Assembly (NCBI GenBank): GCA_038745535.1
Contig: JBCDLI010000003.1
Span: 1-64,000, forward strand
Source: JBCDLI01 sp038745535
GTDB taxonomy: Bacteria > Pseudomonadota > Alphaproteobacteria > Rhizobiales > Rhizobiaceae
Direction of reading: 5' to 3'
DNA: 64,000 nucleotides
Below the pieces are notes generated by a model. The model saw only the letters and a program-made list of their open reading frames with translations. It ran no database searches and was not told where the DNA came from. A program made the translations under genes and the position numbers. This document shows positions 1 through 7,902 of this stretch, in pieces (the first letter of the stretch is position 1; every line of letters begins with the position of its first letter).

Positions 1-1
1 A

Positions 2-172
2 ATCGACGCCGATACCGGCAATATTTTTGAGAAAGTCGACGCCTGGATTGACGGCTTCTTCACCTTGCTGCCGAATATCGCAGTTGGGATCATCGTCTTA
101 CTAATTTTCATTGCCTTGGGCGTTTTCGTGGGTCGCACCGTAGCGCATGGGAAAAAAGCGCGACCGCGATAG
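2..172 (+). pseudogene. Upstream part of mscS gene in another frame
   Basis: This reading frame enters from the left edge and encodes a hydrophobic helix (PNIAVGIIVLLIFIALGVFV) followed by GRTVAHGKK, then meets TAG at 170-172. It looks like the transmembrane region that should precede the channel body encoded from 147 in the +1 frame. The two frames meet at a run of six A (152-157). With five A the protein would read through as HGKKRDRDSLGNV. The gene is therefore either broken, phase-variable by slippage, or affected by a homopolymer sequencing error. The true start lies outside the window. Confidence 0.6.
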
Positions 173-998
173 TCTTGGAAATGTGGGCGGCTCGCTGGTA
201 CGCTATGCTCTGATCATCATCGGCTTCATGCTTGCGATCACCACTGTCGCGCCGTCGATCTCCCCCGGTGATCTAATCGCGGGACTTGGCGTCTCTTCGG
301 TCGCAATTGGCTTCGCCTTTAAAGACATTTTGCAAAACATGCTGGCGGGGATTTTGATCCTACTGCGCCAGCCCTTCGAGGTGGGCGATCAGATTATTTC
401 CGGCGGCCACGAGGGCACGGTGGAGAAGATCGAGACCCGTGCCACGTTTATCAAAACCTATGATGGTCGCCGTGTCGTCATCCCCAACTCAGACATTTAT
501 ACGGATGCCGTGACCGTGAACACTGCCTTCAAACATATCCGCTCGCAGTATGATGTCGGCGTCGGTTGCAATGACGATTGGGACGAGGCCAAAGACGTCA
601 TTTTGAAGGCTGTGGCGAAGGTGGAGGGGGTCACTTCTGATCCTGAGCCCGAGTGCATTCCCATCGCCATTGCCGATTTTTCAAACAATATTCGTGTACG
701 GTGGTGGACAGCTTCTGACCGCGCGTCGGTCATCCACACCTTCGGCCGTGTCATTGAGCAGGTCTACAAAGACCTCGACGCGGCCGGTATCGATATGCCG
801 TATCCGACCAACGTCATGTTATTCCACGACCAGACCGAAGAGCACGATGGCATGCGATCCAAGCAGCGCGAGGGTTGGCCTGCGCGTCCCGGCGAAGACG
901 ATCCGCGAACAGCGCGCATGGTGGACGGCATGAAGAGTAAGCAAGCGAAAGATCGGACAAATGGAGCGCAAAGCAATCGGGAAACTGCCACAGCTTAA
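147..998 (+). CDS. MscS-family mechanosensitive channel, C-terminal part
   Basis: This is the body of a small-conductance mechanosensitive ion channel, an inner-membrane protein that opens under hypo-osmotic shock. The pore-lining helix shows the family's Gly/Ala pattern (GLGVSSVAIGFAFKD, about residues 46-60), followed by LRQPFEVGDQI, the start of the beta domain. The alpha/beta cytoplasmic domain runs to about residue 225, and the last 55 residues are a charged hydrophilic tail. The ATG at 147 has no ribosome-binding site and falls exactly where the upstream frame breaks, so it is probably not the real start. The gene converges on the LOG gene 16 bases away. Confidence 0.85.
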   Translation: MGKKRDRDSLGNVGGSLVRYALIIIGFMLAITTVAPSISPGDLIAGLGVSSVAIGFAFKDILQNMLAGILILLRQPFEVGDQIISGGHEGTVEKIETRATFIKTYDGRRVVIPNSDIYTDAVTVNTAFKHIRSQYDVGVGCNDDWDEAKDVILKAVAKVEGVTSDPEPECIPIAIADFSNNIRVRWWTASDRASVIHTFGRVIEQVYKDLDAAGIDMPYPTNVMLFHDQTEEHDGMRSKQREGWPARPGEDDPRTARMVDGMKSKQAKDRTNGAQSNRETATA

Positions 999-1014
999 TC
1001 CGGGTTGAAGTAAA

Positions 1015-1605
1015 TTACAGAACTTCCTTAAGGCTATCGGCTCCTGCTCCGGCAGGTGACGATGCCAGCACCTCCATAATCTGTTGCACGCTTTCTACGA
1101 TGACAGGTTTGATGCTGTCGGAGGAATGCAGAAAGCCCCCGATATCCATGTGTTGCAGGAGCGAAGCGAACGGGTCCCAATACCCGTTCCAGTTCGCGAT
1201 GATTATCGGCTTGTCGTGGCGACCGAGTTGCGCCCACGTCATGATTTCCACCACTTCCTCTAAAGTGCCTATTCCACCGGGCAGTGTGACAAACGCTTCC
1301 GCGCGCTCAAACATCGTATGCTTGCGTTCGTGCATATCCTTGGTAACGATCAACTCACTGAGCTCTGTCAACGCTTCTCGCGACGCTTCCTTCTCGATCA
1401 GAAATTCCGGGATAATGCCCGTTACTTTACCACCCGCTGCGAAAGCTCCATTGGCGACTGCGCCCATCAATCCCTTTGTGCCGCCACCGTAGACAAGTTC
1501 CACATCCGCAAGACCGATAGCGCTACCGAGGTCAGTGGCAAGTTGAATGAATTTCGGATCGGTACCGGGAGAAGAACCGCAATAAACGCAGACTGACGAG
1601 AGCAT
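1015..1605 (-). CDS. LOG-family Rossmann-fold protein (TIGR00730)
   Basis: It is a lysine-decarboxylase-like LOG-family protein of 196 residues. The signature PGGIGTLEE (about 109-117) and the Gly-rich GGGTKGLMG (about 40-48) are both intact. Characterised members are nucleoside 5'-monophosphate phosphoribohydrolases, in plants and some bacteria releasing active cytokinin bases; the bacterial role is usually nucleotide turnover. Its start has a clear ribosome-binding site (AAAGGAAG). It is transcribed away from the LysM gene, with about 90 bases of shared upstream region. The family call is secure; the substrate is unknown. Confidence 0.9.
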   Translation of the reverse strand: MLSSVCVYCGSSPGTDPKFIQLATDLGSAIGLADVELVYGGGTKGLMGAVANGAFAAGGKVTGIIPEFLIEKEASREALTELSELIVTKDMHERKHTMFERAEAFVTLPGGIGTLEEVVEIMTWAQLGRHDKPIIIANWNGYWDPFASLLQHMDIGGFLHSSDSIKPVIVESVQQIMEVLASSPAGAGADSLKEVL

Positions 1606-1694
1606 AGTCTTCCTTTAGAATAGTATGGCCAAACGCATAATGTGACAGCGTCGAATGACACCGTTAAAACGTCATTGAAAGTAGGATTCTGAAG

Positions 1695-3191
1695 ATGACG
1701 ACATTGTCGATTCAAACGAAGATCGCAAGTCTGTTTCTGGCGGGCGCAGCCGTTGCTGGCGGAACGGTACTCTATCAATCAGTGGGAAACAGCGGCTCAA
1801 ACGTGGAACCTGCGACTGTTGAAGAAACATCGGTTGATGTCGCTTTAGCACCGGCAGATCAATCGCTACCGGAACAGATTACCGAGGCTCCAATCACAGA
1901 AGAGACGCCTGATGGTGCGGTAGAAGTGCCACCAGAACCTCTTGAAGACAATGCCGATGCGTCCGAGACAGACGAAGTTGAAGCAGTTATAGCCCCGACC
2001 TTCGATCTCTTACGCGTCGAACCCGATGGTTCGGTGCTTATCGCGGGACAGGCTTTACCGGAGGCGAATGTTGAAGTGCTCACCGGAGCCGACGTGCTTG
2101 GCCAAGCAGCAGCGGAGACAAATGGCGATTTTGTGATCATCATCGACAATGAGTTGGAGCCCGGCTCCTATGAGCTTGTTCTTCGCCAGACGCGGCGAGA
2201 CGGAAAATCGGCGACATCCCAACAAACCGCTATCGTAAACATCCCGGAAACCGAAACAGAGCAGGTGTTGGCAATTGTTCAACAGCCGGGCGAGGCTTCG
2301 CGGCTGATTTCAGTTCCCGATGATAATGCGGAAGAGCAGTTTGTTGCCGTCGACCCCGTCGACCGCGAAGAACAGATCGCAGCGGTGATACCGGAGCCAA
2401 GCGGAGAGTTGGACACGAACGGTTTACCGCGTCTGGAGAGAGCAAATGGCGAGGCGGCCGCGGATGACGTGTTACCGGAGACTGATAGTTCCGTTTCAGT
2501 AGAAGATGCTGCGCCGAGCGTACGATTGATTGCCGTAGAGATCGATGGTGATGAGATTTTCGTAGCCGGTGAAGCCAATCCCGGTAGTCGAGTTCGCATC
2601 TATGCCAACGAAATCTTGCTGGGGGACGCCGTTGTCAATCCGGGCGGCAATTTTCTGGTAGAGGCTCGCCGCGATTTACCGGTGGGCGATTATATTATCC
2701 GGGCAGATATTGTTGAGCCATCCAGCGGCGCGGTTCTGGCACGCGCTTCGGTGCCTTTCCAGCGGACGGAGGGTGAGCGCTTGGCTGCAGTCGCTGTCAG
2801 CGTGCCGCGTGCTCCAACCTTGCCGGAGACCGCCCCGACTGTTCCCTTTGATGAGTTAGCAACCTCGCAAGGAGAAGGTGCCACCACAATCCCACAATCG
2901 CTTGGCGTTTTGCAGGGGCCTCCAGACATCGAAGCCGCTGAAACGGTCACCGAACCAAATTTGGTGCCGACAAAGGAATCCGTCGTTATTCGTCGCGGCG
3001 ATACTCTTTGGGAAATATCGAAACGCGTTTACGGGCGCGGAGTAAAATACACGACGATATACGCGGCCAACGCGAATAACATATCGGATCCGAACCGGAT
3101 TTGGCCGGGACAGATTTTCGGTGTGCCGGAAGACAGTGGCGACGACGAAACAGCATTGACACAGCACCGCGAACTGCGAAAGCAGCGTTAG
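1695..3191 (+). CDS. LysM domain envelope protein with Ig-like repeats
   Basis: The 498-residue protein has an N-terminal membrane helix (about 8-26) and a long acidic Pro/Glu/Ala-rich linker. Two related beta-rich segments follow, around 100-180 and 275-355. They share the pattern V-x-I-D/E-x-DG, I-AG-x-A-xPG, V-x-V/I and GD-Y/SYE, and resemble bacterial Ig-like modules. A single LysM domain ends the protein at about 430-478 (RRGDTLWEISKRVYGRG, then NRIWPGQ). LysM binds peptidoglycan glycan chains, so the protein probably tethers the inner membrane to the wall or reads wall state. It sits just upstream of psd in the same direction, 48 bases apart. Enzymatic activity is not apparent. Confidence 0.85.
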   Translation: MTTLSIQTKIASLFLAGAAVAGGTVLYQSVGNSGSNVEPATVEETSVDVALAPADQSLPEQITEAPITEETPDGAVEVPPEPLEDNADASETDEVEAVIAPTFDLLRVEPDGSVLIAGQALPEANVEVLTGADVLGQAAAETNGDFVIIIDNELEPGSYELVLRQTRRDGKSATSQQTAIVNIPETETEQVLAIVQQPGEASRLISVPDDNAEEQFVAVDPVDREEQIAAVIPEPSGELDTNGLPRLERANGEAAADDVLPETDSSVSVEDAAPSVRLIAVEIDGDEIFVAGEANPGSRVRIYANEILLGDAVVNPGGNFLVEARRDLPVGDYIIRADIVEPSSGAVLARASVPFQRTEGERLAAVAVSVPRAPTLPETAPTVPFDELATSQGEGATTIPQSLGVLQGPPDIEAAETVTEPNLVPTKESVVIRRGDTLWEISKRVYGRGVKYTTIYAANANNISDPNRIWPGQIFGVPEDSGDDETALTQHRELRKQR

Positions 3192-3239
3192 AAAAATCAG
3201 TGTGTCAATGCTGACGCAAAAACTGGATACAAATCTCCA

Positions 3240-3944
3240 ATGTCTCTTGTCGATACGATCAAGAAAACCGCGGTTCCAATTCACAAGGCGGGTTGGCCGT
3301 TCATTGCAGCGTTTTTCATTGTCGCCGTGATTATCGGGTGGATTTGGGACCCGCTTTTCTACCTTGGTCTGCTGCTGACAGGATGGTGCGCTTACTTCTT
3401 CCGCGATCCAGAGCGGGTGACGCGTATCAATCCTGACTGGGTTGTTTCGCCTGCAGACGGCGTTGTCTCTGCGATTGGTCCAGCCGTACCGCCTGAAGAG
3501 CTTGATCTAGGCGAAGAGCCGCGAACCCGAATTTCTGTTTTCATGGACGTATTCTCGGTTCACGTTAACCGTGCGCCCGTAGCCGGAAAAATCATCCGCC
3601 AAGTGCATAAACCAGGTAAGTTTTTGAACGCTGATCTGGACAAGGCGAGCACCGAAAACGAACGCAATGGTTTCGTTTTCGAAACGTCCCATGGCCCCGT
3701 CGCTGCTGTGCAAATTGCCGGGCTTGTCGCCAGACGTATCCTCAGTTGGAAAAGCGCTGGCGATGAAATCGAGCAGGGCGAACGTTTCGGTCTCATCCGC
3801 TTCGGTTCACGGTTGGATATTTACCTGCCCAACGACGTGACCCCCAATGTTGCCATTGGTCAAAATGCGATTGCTGGAGAGACGGTCATCGCGCATTTCT
3901 CCGGCGCTGATGTTTCCATCGAACCGACAACGCGGACCGACTAA
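3240..3944 (+). CDS. psd: Phosphatidylserine decarboxylase, short type
   Basis: It decarboxylates phosphatidylserine to phosphatidylethanolamine at the inner membrane. The protein is 234 residues, the short form typical of alphaproteobacteria, with an N-terminal hydrophobic segment (about 18-50). The self-cleavage site is RFGS at about residue 187: cleavage between Gly and Ser makes the pyruvoyl prosthetic group on the small subunit. The conserved VSPADG and FMDVFSVHVNR segments are present. pssA, encoding the preceding enzyme in the pathway, starts two bases after the stop, so the two steps are co-transcribed. Confidence 0.95.
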   Translation: MSLVDTIKKTAVPIHKAGWPFIAAFFIVAVIIGWIWDPLFYLGLLLTGWCAYFFRDPERVTRINPDWVVSPADGVVSAIGPAVPPEELDLGEEPRTRISVFMDVFSVHVNRAPVAGKIIRQVHKPGKFLNADLDKASTENERNGFVFETSHGPVAAVQIAGLVARRILSWKSAGDEIEQGERFGLIRFGSRLDIYLPNDVTPNVAIGQNAIAGETVIAHFSGADVSIEPTTRTD

Positions 3945-3946
3945 AC

Positions 3947-4801
3947 GTGCCCGTGGAAGACGCTTTTCCGCCGTTTGAGCCAGATGGTCCCATCGACGGG
4001 CAGCATGGCCGCGTCATGCGCAAGCCAAGCCGTCTTCGCGAAGTGCCAATCCGATTTATCATCCCAAACATATTCACGGTGTTGGCAATATGCGCCGGTC
4101 TTTCAGCGGTTCGTATGGCACTAGAAGATCGGTTCGAGTTAGCCATCGGCCTCATTTTGGTGTCAGCTCTGCTCGACGGCCTTGATGGTCGTGTTGCAAG
4201 ACTCATGAAGGGATCATCGAAGTTTGGTGCGGAATTGGACTCTCTTGCCGACGCCATCAACTTCGGTGTGGTTCCCTCAATCGTCTTATACATCCACGTG
4301 CTTGATGAAGCTCGTCAGTTTGGTTGGATCGCTGCTTTGATATTTACGATCGCATGCGTGCTCAGGCTGGCTCGGTTCAATGTGATGTCCGGTGATCGCG
4401 ATCGCCCCGTCTGGCAACAAGATTTCTTTATAGGCGTTCCGGCCCCGGCAGGTGCTGCGCTTGTTCTGCTCCCGGTCTATTTGAGCTTTTTAGGCGTGAC
4501 ACCGCACTGGATTACGGCGTCGGTTGTGTCAATATACGTCATCGCTATTGGACTGTTGATGGTATCCAGCCTGCCGGTTTGGTCAGCCAAGTCTTTCGGT
4601 TCTGGCGTTAGGCGAACCGCGGTGATGCCGCTTTTACTAAGCGTCGTCTTTTACGTAGCAATGATTGCCAATTTCACATGGACCACCGTTACAGTGTCAG
4701 CCTTCGCTTACATTGCGTTCTTGCCGTACTCCGTTTCGCGATATCGCAAAGCCCAGCGCGCAAACGCGGTGACAGACGGCGACGAACCGAAGCCGGAATA
4801 G
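3947..4801 (+). CDS. pssA: CDP-diacylglycerol--serine O-phosphatidyltransferase
   Basis: It makes phosphatidylserine from CDP-diacylglycerol and serine, the substrate for Psd. The CDP-alcohol phosphotransferase motif D-G-x2-A-R-x8-G-x3-D-x3-D is complete, starting at DGRVAR near residue 79. Several membrane helices follow, and the C-terminus is hydrophilic. The chosen start is GTG two bases after psd; it gives the N-terminal AFPPFEPD stretch that, as I recall, related rhizobial proteins carry. An ATG at 4017 would remove it. It converges on the minus-strand ligase gene 13 bases downstream. Confidence 0.95.
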   Translation: MPVEDAFPPFEPDGPIDGQHGRVMRKPSRLREVPIRFIIPNIFTVLAICAGLSAVRMALEDRFELAIGLILVSALLDGLDGRVARLMKGSSKFGAELDSLADAINFGVVPSIVLYIHVLDEARQFGWIAALIFTIACVLRLARFNVMSGDRDRPVWQQDFFIGVPAPAGAALVLLPVYLSFLGVTPHWITASVVSIYVIAIGLLMVSSLPVWSAKSFGSGVRRTAVMPLLLSVVFYVAMIANFTWTTVTVSAFAYIAFLPYSVSRYRKAQRANAVTDGDEPKPE

Positions 4802-4814
4802 CCGTAATTGGCTG

Positions 4815-7046
4815 CTACGCGGCCCGGTCAGTAATGCCGAGCGTCTCGTTTACGAACCGTTGTGTGGATACATAGTCCGTTTTGCCCGACCCCAGCACCG
4901 GTATGTTCTCAACATGGATAATATCGGACGGAACCATCAATTCGGTCACACCGCTAATCTTTGAGTGGCTAATGAGTGCTGATTTGTCGGCGCGGTTGAG
5001 CGTGGTCGCGAGAATGATGCGTTCTCCCTTGCGTTTATCCGGTACAGCCACGGCGGCATGGCGTTCTTCTGGCCACAGCGATTGCACAAGCATCTCTACA
5101 GCGCCTAGCGACACCATTTCGCCAGCGATCTTTGCAAAACGCTTCGCCCGACCGCGAATCTCGACGAAACCTTCGCGATCAATGTGAACGATGTCGCCGG
5201 AATCGTGCCAATCGCCAGCCATTGGTTGAAGCTGGCCCGGCTTTTCCGAGGTCATGTAGCCCAGCATGATATTTGGACCGGAAACCCATAAGCGGCCACC
5301 ATTGTCTATCCCGGGAACTGGTTCCAATCGCGCATCGATGCCGGGTAGCAAGCGACCAACACTGCCGTTACGCCCGTGAATTGCCGTATTAACAGCGACC
5401 ACAGGCGCGGCTTCGGTCATTCCAAAGCCCTCCAAGATTTTGCAGTTGAAACGCTCGCGATAGATGTCTTCGGTCTCGCGCTTCACAGCTTCGGCACCCG
5501 CCACGACAAAACGAAGCGATGAAAAATCGCCGTCTTTTGCTGTTCGCGCATAACCTCGAAGGAACGTGTCTGTGCCGAACATGATCGTAGGCTTCACACG
5601 CCGCGCAACCGCCGGGATCAGCTTGTAGTGGAGCGGTGACGGATAGAGAAACAGCTTCACCCCGTAAAAGAGCGGTAGGATTGTTCCGCCGGTTAGCCCG
5701 AAAGAATGGAAAACCGGGAGGACGTTAAACAGGCAGTCGGTGACCGAAATGTCGACACGTGCTTCGGACTGAGCAGCATTGATGTGAAGATTTCGGTGCG
5801 AAAGTACGACGCCCTTCGGTGTGCCCTCTGACCCTGACGTGAACAAGATCACCGCTGGCTTCACCGCATCCACTTTTGCGATACTGGATTTCCATTGCAG
5901 TGCGCCGGCCACCTTCTCCAGCGGTGTTATCGTCTCCCGAAGCTCTTCGAGCCACACTATCTTTGTACCGTTTGCCTCGATTGCGGTGACGACAGGCTCA
6001 AGCTCAGCCTTTTCAATGAATGCGCGAGAACAAAGCACCGTTTTGATCTGCGCGGTATTGATCGCCGAGACAATCACGGATGGACCAGCCGTGTAATTCA
6101 GCATAGCTGCCACACGCCCAGCGCTCTGCAAGGCAAAGAATGTCACGACAACGCCGTTCGCGTTGGGCAAAAACACGCCGACAACCTCGCCGGGCTTCGT
6201 AAATTTTGCGAACCTCTTGCCTAAAACCCGGGCGCCAATCAGTGTGCGCTTGTAGGTCAGGGTACCCGTGACGGTGTCTTCTAAAATAATTCGTCCCGGA
6301 CCGTAGGTTTTGGCAGCCTTCACCAAACCGGCATGCAACCCAACACTGGTATCAGTCGTGTTGACCCGTGTGAGAGCGAGAATGTCAAAGAGGGCATTTG
6401 CAGCAGGGAGGGGAAGTGGCCCGCCTTTTTCCGCCAGCGATGAGATGGTCTCGGTCGGGAGCGCATGAACCGCTAGTGCGGGAAACCGCTGCCGCGGTGC
6501 TTTTTCTTCGGGCGTAAAAGACGAGGGTAAAAAGCGGGAACCGCTTATGTGGATTGGCTGAATGCGCGCTTTCGCTTTTCGAGCAAGCAGCGTAATCGCC
6601 CGAAAAAGCCGGAATTCTTCTGCGCTCGGTTCTACATTTTCAGGCACGTAAACGGCCATGCGACCGCCACCTTTCAGGTGCCGAAGCAGACGTCGATTTG
6701 CGATCAAACGCTCTTTATCGAATACGACCGAACGAGCCAGCGAACGGTGAGACGACACCAGCCAATTCTGAGACGTTTCAGGCTTTAAAACGTGAAGGGT
6801 ATCATCTGGCAGCGTGGCAAGCATGATCGCCGCATCGAGTTTTGATTGTTCAGAAATCACATAAATGAGCGGACCGGCGATGTCGGATGTCTTTCCAATC
6901 CGAGACGTATCTAAACGGTAGAAAACCTTGAGTGGTGTGAGCGCGAGTGCCTGACGCCAAGTATTCGCAAGCGTATGCTTTTGAAACGCTGCCAAGCCGA
7001 AGAACCCAAGCACAACAGCGATTAGCCCAATAAGCAAAACGGTCAT
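4815..7046 (-). CDS. AMP-binding acyl ligase fused to degenerate acyltransferase
   Basis: The 743-residue protein has an N-terminal membrane helix (about 3-21), an acyltransferase-like domain (about 35-180) and an adenylate-forming ligase domain (about 215-735). The ligase P-loop reads LFTSGSEGTPKG (about 400-412), followed by GFGMTEAAP and the later SGDIVHIDREG. The arrangement matches Aas, the 2-acyl-glycerophosphoethanolamine acyltransferase/acyl-ACP synthetase. In the acyltransferase part the H-x4-D motif appears as E66-x4-D71 (SEQSKLD), so the catalytic His is missing, and the PEG-type motif reads VPEN. Ligase activity on fatty acids is likely; acyl transfer by this domain is doubtful. 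The start has a strong GGGAGG ribosome-binding site. Its position opposite psd-pssA fits phospholipid metabolism. Confidence 0.85.
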   Translation of the reverse strand: MTVLLIGLIAVVLGFFGLAAFQKHTLANTWRQALALTPLKVFYRLDTSRIGKTSDIAGPLIYVISEQSKLDAAIMLATLPDDTLHVLKPETSQNWLVSSHRSLARSVVFDKERLIANRRLLRHLKGGGRMAVYVPENVEPSAEEFRLFRAITLLARKAKARIQPIHISGSRFLPSSFTPEEKAPRQRFPALAVHALPTETISSLAEKGGPLPLPAANALFDILALTRVNTTDTSVGLHAGLVKAAKTYGPGRIILEDTVTGTLTYKRTLIGARVLGKRFAKFTKPGEVVGVFLPNANGVVVTFFALQSAGRVAAMLNYTAGPSVIVSAINTAQIKTVLCSRAFIEKAELEPVVTAIEANGTKIVWLEELRETITPLEKVAGALQWKSSIAKVDAVKPAVILFTSGSEGTPKGVVLSHRNLHINAAQSEARVDISVTDCLFNVLPVFHSFGLTGGTILPLFYGVKLFLYPSPLHYKLIPAVARRVKPTIMFGTDTFLRGYARTAKDGDFSSLRFVVAGAEAVKRETEDIYRERFNCKILEGFGMTEAAPVVAVNTAIHGRNGSVGRLLPGIDARLEPVPGIDNGGRLWVSGPNIMLGYMTSEKPGQLQPMAGDWHDSGDIVHIDREGFVEIRGRAKRFAKIAGEMVSLGAVEMLVQSLWPEERHAAVAVPDKRKGERIILATTLNRADKSALISHSKISGVTELMVPSDIIHVENIPVLGSGKTDYVSTQRFVNETLGITDRAA

Positions 7047-7140
7047 GTCGCCTCCCTGAATGACCTGCTTCGCGTATCAGTTTAGCCTTAAGTCGCAGCA
7101 ATGCTAGCCAAAATCACCAAAGCAGTGCTGTTTTGCGCAT

Positions 7141-7893
7141 TTATTCTGGGTTGGAGTAGGACTGCCAGCTTTGCTCGCGAACGTTCCAGATTTTGCCAGT
7201 CTCGGTGCTTGCAGGTCCACAAAGGTGAACAATCGAGGCAGCAACTGTTTCGGGAGTGGGAAGCGTCGTTGCGTCTTCGCCAGGCATTGCCTGCGCCCGC
7301 ATATGCGTACGCGTCGCCCCCGGGTTGACTGAATTCACGGTTAGCTTTGTTTGCTTGGTCTCATTGGCCCAAGAACGCGCCAGCGCTTCGACCGCCGCTT
7401 TCGACATCGCATAGGGCCCCCAATAGGCCTTCGCAAAATGGGCTGCCTTAGAGGACATGATGAGTGCTCGTCCGGCATCCGATTTGCGCAGAAGGGGGTC
7501 GGTGGAGCGGATCAACCGCCAAACAGAGCGAACGTTTAAATCGACAACGCGCTCGAAGTCTTTCGCTTTTGCCTGTCCGATCGGACCCATCGGACCAAGA
7601 ACGCCAGCGTTTGCGACCAGGATATCAAGTCTCCCCCAGCGGTCGTTAATGACACCGCCGAGCCTATCAATTGCTTCCATATCGGTCAGATCAAGGGGCA
7701 CCAATGAAGCCTGCCCACCCGCGGCCTGGATATTGTCATCGAGTTCTTCGAGCCCGCCCTGCGTCCGGGCAACCGCAATGACATGTGCCCCTGCAGCAGC
7801 GATTTTCAGCGCGAGTGCATAGCCAATCCCCCGTGACGCCCCGGTTACAAGCGCGACACGACCAGTGAGATCCGGCAGTCCATTATCATTCAT
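7141..7893 (-). CDS. SDR-family NAD(P)-dependent oxidoreductase
   Basis: This is a classical short-chain dehydrogenase/reductase of 250 residues. The cofactor motif TGASRGIG (about 18-25), VANAG and the catalytic Y-x3-K (YAMSK) are all intact, with MSSKAA supplying the catalytic Ser. The start lies nine bases after the purF stop on the same strand, so it is probably the last gene of the radA-cvpA-purF group. The substrate cannot be read from the sequence; an acyl or keto substrate is as likely as any. Confidence 0.88.
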   Translation of the reverse strand: MNDNGLPDLTGRVALVTGASRGIGYALALKIAAAGAHVIAVARTQGGLEELDDNIQAAGGQASLVPLDLTDMEAIDRLGGVINDRWGRLDILVANAGVLGPMGPIGQAKAKDFERVVDLNVRSVWRLIRSTDPLLRKSDAGRALIMSSKAAHFAKAYWGPYAMSKAAVEALARSWANETKQTKLTVNSVNPGATRTHMRAQAMPGEDATTLPTPETVAASIVHLCGPASTETGKIWNVREQSWQSYSNPE

Positions 7894-7902
7894 TGAAAAA
7901 GC

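Noticed and set aside
147..172. Programmed ribosomal frameshift in mscS at GGGAAAAAAG
   Set aside because: The needed shift is +1, while A-run slippery sites usually give -1 shifts. No family precedent is known to me, so an indel or sequencing error is simpler.
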